NCBI GenBank assembly: GCA_028679775.1 | Contig: JAJRAX010000180.1 | Location: forward strand, 1-8,045 | Direction of reading: 5' to 3' | Length of the DNA: 8,045 nt | Source of the DNA: Methanothrix sp. | GTDB taxonomy: Archaea > Halobacteriota > Methanosarcinia > Methanotrichales > Methanotrichaceae | Part shown: positions 5,672 through 8,045 of the stretch, in pieces | How positions within the stretch are numbered: the first letter of the stretch is position 1 | Layout: each line of letters opens with the position of its first letter | Notes under the pieces: generated by a model | The model's input: the letters and a program-made list of their open reading frames with translations, nothing else | Databases searched by the model: none | What the model was told of the DNA's origin: nothing | Program-made: the position numbers and the translations under genes

Positions 5672-7489
5672 ATGGCGCAACCGTTAGTGCCAGATACCAG
5701 TGTGGTAATTGATGGTAGGGTCTCTGCCAAGATCAAAGCAGGTGAGCTGCAGGGCCGGAGGATCGTCGTACCGGAAGCAGTGGTGGCCGAGCTGGAAGCT
5801 CAGGCTAACCACGGACGGGATATCGGTCTGCGAGGATTGGAGGAGTTAAGGAAGCTCTCGGAACTGGCCAAGATGGGCAAGATCGAGCTGGAGTACGTGG
5901 GCATCAGGCCCAACCTGGACCAGATCAAGCTGGCTGGTGGGGGCGAGATCGATGCCATGATCCGGGATGTTGCTCTCGAACTTGGTGCTTCCTTCCTCAC
6001 TAGCGATCAGGTCCAGTCCAGAGTGGCGGAAGCCATGGGGCTGGATGTGGAGTACGTCCGACCTCAACGCGAGGCAGTCAAGCCGCTGTCTCTGGAGAAA
6101 TACTTCACCGACGATACGCTATCAATTCACCTCAAGGAGATGGCCATTCCCATGGCCAAACGTGGCCGGGTAGGTGACTTTTCTCTGGTTCGTTTGGGTG
6201 AGAGGCCTCTCTCTGAGAGGGAATTGAGAGATCTCTCCCGCGAGATCTACGAGAGGGCCAAGGTGGATCCAGAGGGCTATGTGGAGATGGAGAAGATGGG
6301 CGCATCCATTATCCAGCTAGGGCCTATGAGAATCGCCATAACCAAGCCCCCGTTCTCTGATGGTTGGGAGATCACAGCCGTGCGGCCAGTGGCCAAGGTG
6401 AGCTTTGACTCCTACCGACATAGTGGCATGCTCAAGGAGCGTCTGAAGGAGGGCCAGAGAGGCATCCTCATCGCCGGGCCTCCTGGGTCGGGCAAGTCCA
6501 CCTTTGCTGCCGGAGTGGCCGAGTATCTCTTGAGCTGCAATTATGTGGTCAAGACCCTGGAGTCACCCCGAGATCTGCAGGTTCCCCCAGAGATTACCCA
6601 GTACGGGCCGCTTGAAGGAAGCATGGAAGCTGCGGCAGACATACTGCTGCTTGTGAGACCTGATTACACGATCTATGATGAGGTTAGGAAGACCCGCGAC
6701 TTCCAGGTGTTCGCAGATATGCGTATGGCAGGCGTTGGCATGATCGGTGTAGTGCATGCCAACAAACCCATCGATGCTCTCCAGCGTCTTCTCGGTCGGG
6801 TGGATATGGGCATGATTCCACAGGTTGTGGACACGGTGGTCTTCATTGAGAAAGGCGAGGTCACCCATGTCCTGGACGTGGAGTTCGTGGTCAAGGTTCC
6901 TTCCGGCATGGTGGAAGCGGATCTGGCGAGGCCTGTGATTGTGGTCAAGGACTTCGAGAGCGGACTTGTCGAGTATGAGCTGTACTCCTACGGCGAGGAG
7001 ATTGTGGTCATGCCAGTGTCCAAAGAGAGCAAGAAGCCATCCTGGAAGCTGGCCTCTCGCGAGATTGAAAAGGAGATATCCCACCACGTGCGCGGTCCTT
7101 TCCAGGTGGAGATGCTTACCGACTCTTCCGCGGTTATCCACGTTCCCCAGGATGAGGCAGCGAGGGTAATAGGCAAGGCCGGCAAGAATATCGATCTGAT
7201 CGAGAAGAACCTGGGACTGCATATCGACGTGCGCACTCAGGATGAGGAGCCCCAGATGAAGGTGGCTGCACCTCGGATGGAGGAGACGGCCAAGCATCTC
7301 ATCATATGGCTTGACGATATGGCAGGGGAATCGGTAGACGTCTACGTGGGCGAGGATCCGGTATTCACGGCCACCGTAGGTAGAAGAGGAGACATCCGGG
7401 TAGTCAAATCTTCGGAGATGGCCAAGCGTATCATCAAACGCATGAAGAAGGGCGAGAAGATCGAGGTGCAGAGAGCAGGGCAGGATTAA
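5672..7489 (+). CDS. PINA-type ATPase: PIN domain + PilT/VirB11-like ATPase + KH domain
   Basis: The protein belongs to the archaeal PIN-ATPase family (COG1855-like). A Sulfolobus islandicus member, PINA, is known as a hexameric ATPase that works with Holliday junction proteins and promotes branch migration; transfer of that role to this organism is inference. At 605 residues it is full length. The N-terminal PIN fold has acidic residues D8 (VPDTSVVIDGR), E40, D94 (GGGEIDAM) and D112 (LTSDQ), so the nuclease-like site looks intact. A linker and N-terminal ATPase subdomain (about 130-250) precede Walker A GPPGSGKST (269-277), a PilT-like region IYDEVRKTRD (334-343, acidic D336/E337) and a histidine box VVHANKP (360-366). 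A KH-type loop VIGKAGKNI (499-507) lies in the C-terminal RNA/DNA-binding domain, followed by a basic tail. The ATG places the PIN motif at residue 8, as expected; the ribosome site (AAGGA, 5656-5660) is weak and 11 nt away. A signal-peptide gene follows after 1 nt. Confidence 0.95.
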   Translation: MAQPLVPDTSVVIDGRVSAKIKAGELQGRRIVVPEAVVAELEAQANHGRDIGLRGLEELRKLSELAKMGKIELEYVGIRPNLDQIKLAGGGEIDAMIRDVALELGASFLTSDQVQSRVAEAMGLDVEYVRPQREAVKPLSLEKYFTDDTLSIHLKEMAIPMAKRGRVGDFSLVRLGERPLSERELRDLSREIYERAKVDPEGYVEMEKMGASIIQLGPMRIAITKPPFSDGWEITAVRPVAKVSFDSYRHSGMLKERLKEGQRGILIAGPPGSGKSTFAAGVAEYLLSCNYVVKTLESPRDLQVPPEITQYGPLEGSMEAAADILLLVRPDYTIYDEVRKTRDFQVFADMRMAGVGMIGVVHANKPIDALQRLLGRVDMGMIPQVVDTVVFIEKGEVTHVLDVEFVVKVPSGMVEADLARPVIVVKDFESGLVEYELYSYGEEIVVMPVSKESKKPSWKLASREIEKEISHHVRGPFQVEMLTDSSAVIHVPQDEAARVIGKAGKNIDLIEKNLGLHIDVRTQDEEPQMKVAAPRMEETAKHLIIWLDDMAGESVDVYVGEDPVFTATVGRRGDIRVVKSSEMAKRIIKRMKKGEKIEVQRAGQD

Positions 7490-7490
7490 G

Positions 7491-8045
7491 ATGAAGCGCA
7501 CCATTGCTAAATATATGATATCATGTGTTCTGCTCACTTTTTTTGCGGCCTATGCTGCAGCAGAAGTGGATCCTCTGGGATCTGCCGCGAGTGCAGCAGC
7601 TGTTGAGGACATCAAGAATACCATGGGCGAAGAGATCGTCAGCACGAGTCAGCAGGACCAGTTGGGCAATGCCACTCCGGTGTTAACTGGAAAGAACGCG
7701 GCCAGCGCCACGACCAGCCAGACGTCCACAACGCCAAAGGCGAGGCTCTACAGTCCCAACAGTAACTATGTCTTGAGCCTGATTGACAACCTGGACCGAT
7801 CTGTCGAAATAGGCATGTACCAGTCCAATGATATTCTGTTCGGCAAGGGCAAGATCTCAGCAGGAGGCTTGGAGCAAGCGGTCTCGGCAACTGGGACGAT
7901 CACAGGAAATAAGCTGAATATGGATATTCTCACGGACGATATGACCCTCTTCCGCCTAACTCTCACCATGAACGGCAAGTCCCTCTCAGGCGACTATCAT
8001 GGCTACAGTGCTAGCTATGTGCCCTGGAAGGGAATAGCCATGGGA
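7491..8045 (+). CDS. Secreted or membrane-anchored protein, unknown function (3' end cut by the window edge)
   Basis: An open frame starts at ATG 7491, one base after the pinA stop codon, and runs to the window end without a stop (185 codons). The N-terminus is a clear Sec-type signal peptide: basic residues K2, R3 and K7, a hydrophobic stretch about 9-22 (MISCVLLTFFAAYA) and small residues AYA/AAA before E25, a plausible cleavage point. C12 lies inside the hydrophobic core, too early for a lipobox, so a lipoprotein is unlikely. Next comes a polar region, then a Thr/Ser-rich linker (about 60-80, ASATTSQTSTT). From about residue 84 there is a repetitive beta-strand-like segment (IGMYQSNDILFGKGKIS, SATGTITGNKLNMDILTDD, FRLTLTMNGKSLSGDYHG) that suggests an extracellular beta domain. 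No family was recognised. An AGGA ribosome site (7482-7485) in the pinA 3' end and the 1-nt gap imply coupled translation. Confidence 0.85.
   Translation, partial: MKRTIAKYMISCVLLTFFAAYAAAEVDPLGSAASAAAVEDIKNTMGEEIVSTSQQDQLGNATPVLTGKNAASATTSQTSTTPKARLYSPNSNYVLSLIDNLDRSVEIGMYQSNDILFGKGKISAGGLEQAVSATGTITGNKLNMDILTDDMTLFRLTLTMNGKSLSGDYHGYSASYVPWKGIAMG

Noticed and set aside
6196..6260. Dense GAGAG/CTCTC inverted repeats
   Set aside because: They lie inside pinA and encode a normal charged Glu/Arg/Leu helix; codon use explains them better than a regulatory structure.
7518..7530. Possible lipobox cysteine (C12) in the exported protein
   Set aside because: The preceding residues do not fit a lipobox, the cysteine lies too early in the hydrophobic core, and a better Ala-x-Ala cleavage point follows.
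6563..7537. A 324-codon open frame on the minus strand opposite pinA
   Set aside because: It mirrors the strongly supported pinA domains, is rich in His and Leu as expected from antisense codons, and has no recognisable family.
1..8045. New defence, mobile or CRISPR-like system
   Set aside because: No repeat arrays, integrase, transposase, toxin-antitoxin pair or compositional break was seen; the PIN domain belongs to the large PINA ATPase, not a VapC toxin.

Overview
The window looks like a chromosomal segment of a methanogenic euryarchaeon. The evidence is a formylmethanofuran:tetrahydromethanopterin formyltransferase (ftr), an archaeal-type IMP cyclohydrolase (purO), a four-subunit anabolic pyruvate:ferredoxin oxidoreductase, an archaeal PIN-ATPase-KH protein (PINA type), and archaeal TATA boxes with Shine-Dalgarno sites. 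The Ftr and Por sequences resemble the Methanosarcinales. G+C above 50% fits Methanothrix (Methanosaeta) better than Methanosarcina, but the genus is an inference. No RNA genes, insertion sequences, CRISPR arrays or prophage signs were seen, and no gap exceeds about 160 bp.

Left part, minus strand, read from 4777 down to 1: porG - porD - porA - porB - purO - ftr - a DUF2299-like gene cut by the window edge. Junctions are tight: 1-nt overlaps at porG/porD and porD/porA, then gaps of 12 nt (porA/porB), 2 nt (porB/purO), 21 nt (purO/ftr) and 47 nt (ftr/DUF2299-like). The first six genes are probably one transcript. The T-rich 47-nt gap may end it or start a separate unit. The operon joins pyruvate synthesis from acetyl-CoA and CO2, the last step of IMP synthesis, and a C1 formyl transfer step, so it reads as a central carbon and biosynthesis operon.

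Centre, 4778-4938: a 161-bp divergent promoter region. A minus-strand BRE/TATA pair drives por. A plus-strand TATA box serves an unrecognised 227-residue gene, and a 6+6 bp inverted repeat sits at that gene's predicted transcription start.

Right part, plus strand: the unrecognised gene (4939-5622), which has a Cys/His-rich patch; then pinA (5672-7489), with PIN, hexameric PilT/VirB11-like ATPase and KH domains; then, one base after its stop codon, a secreted or membrane-anchored protein with an N-terminal signal peptide that runs off the window end.

Most of the window is ordinary, conserved metabolism. The points most worth a second look are the unrecognised gene with its palindromic putative operator, the exported protein coupled to pinA, the por-purO-ftr linkage and the TTG start of porG. 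I see no convincing new defence or mobile system.
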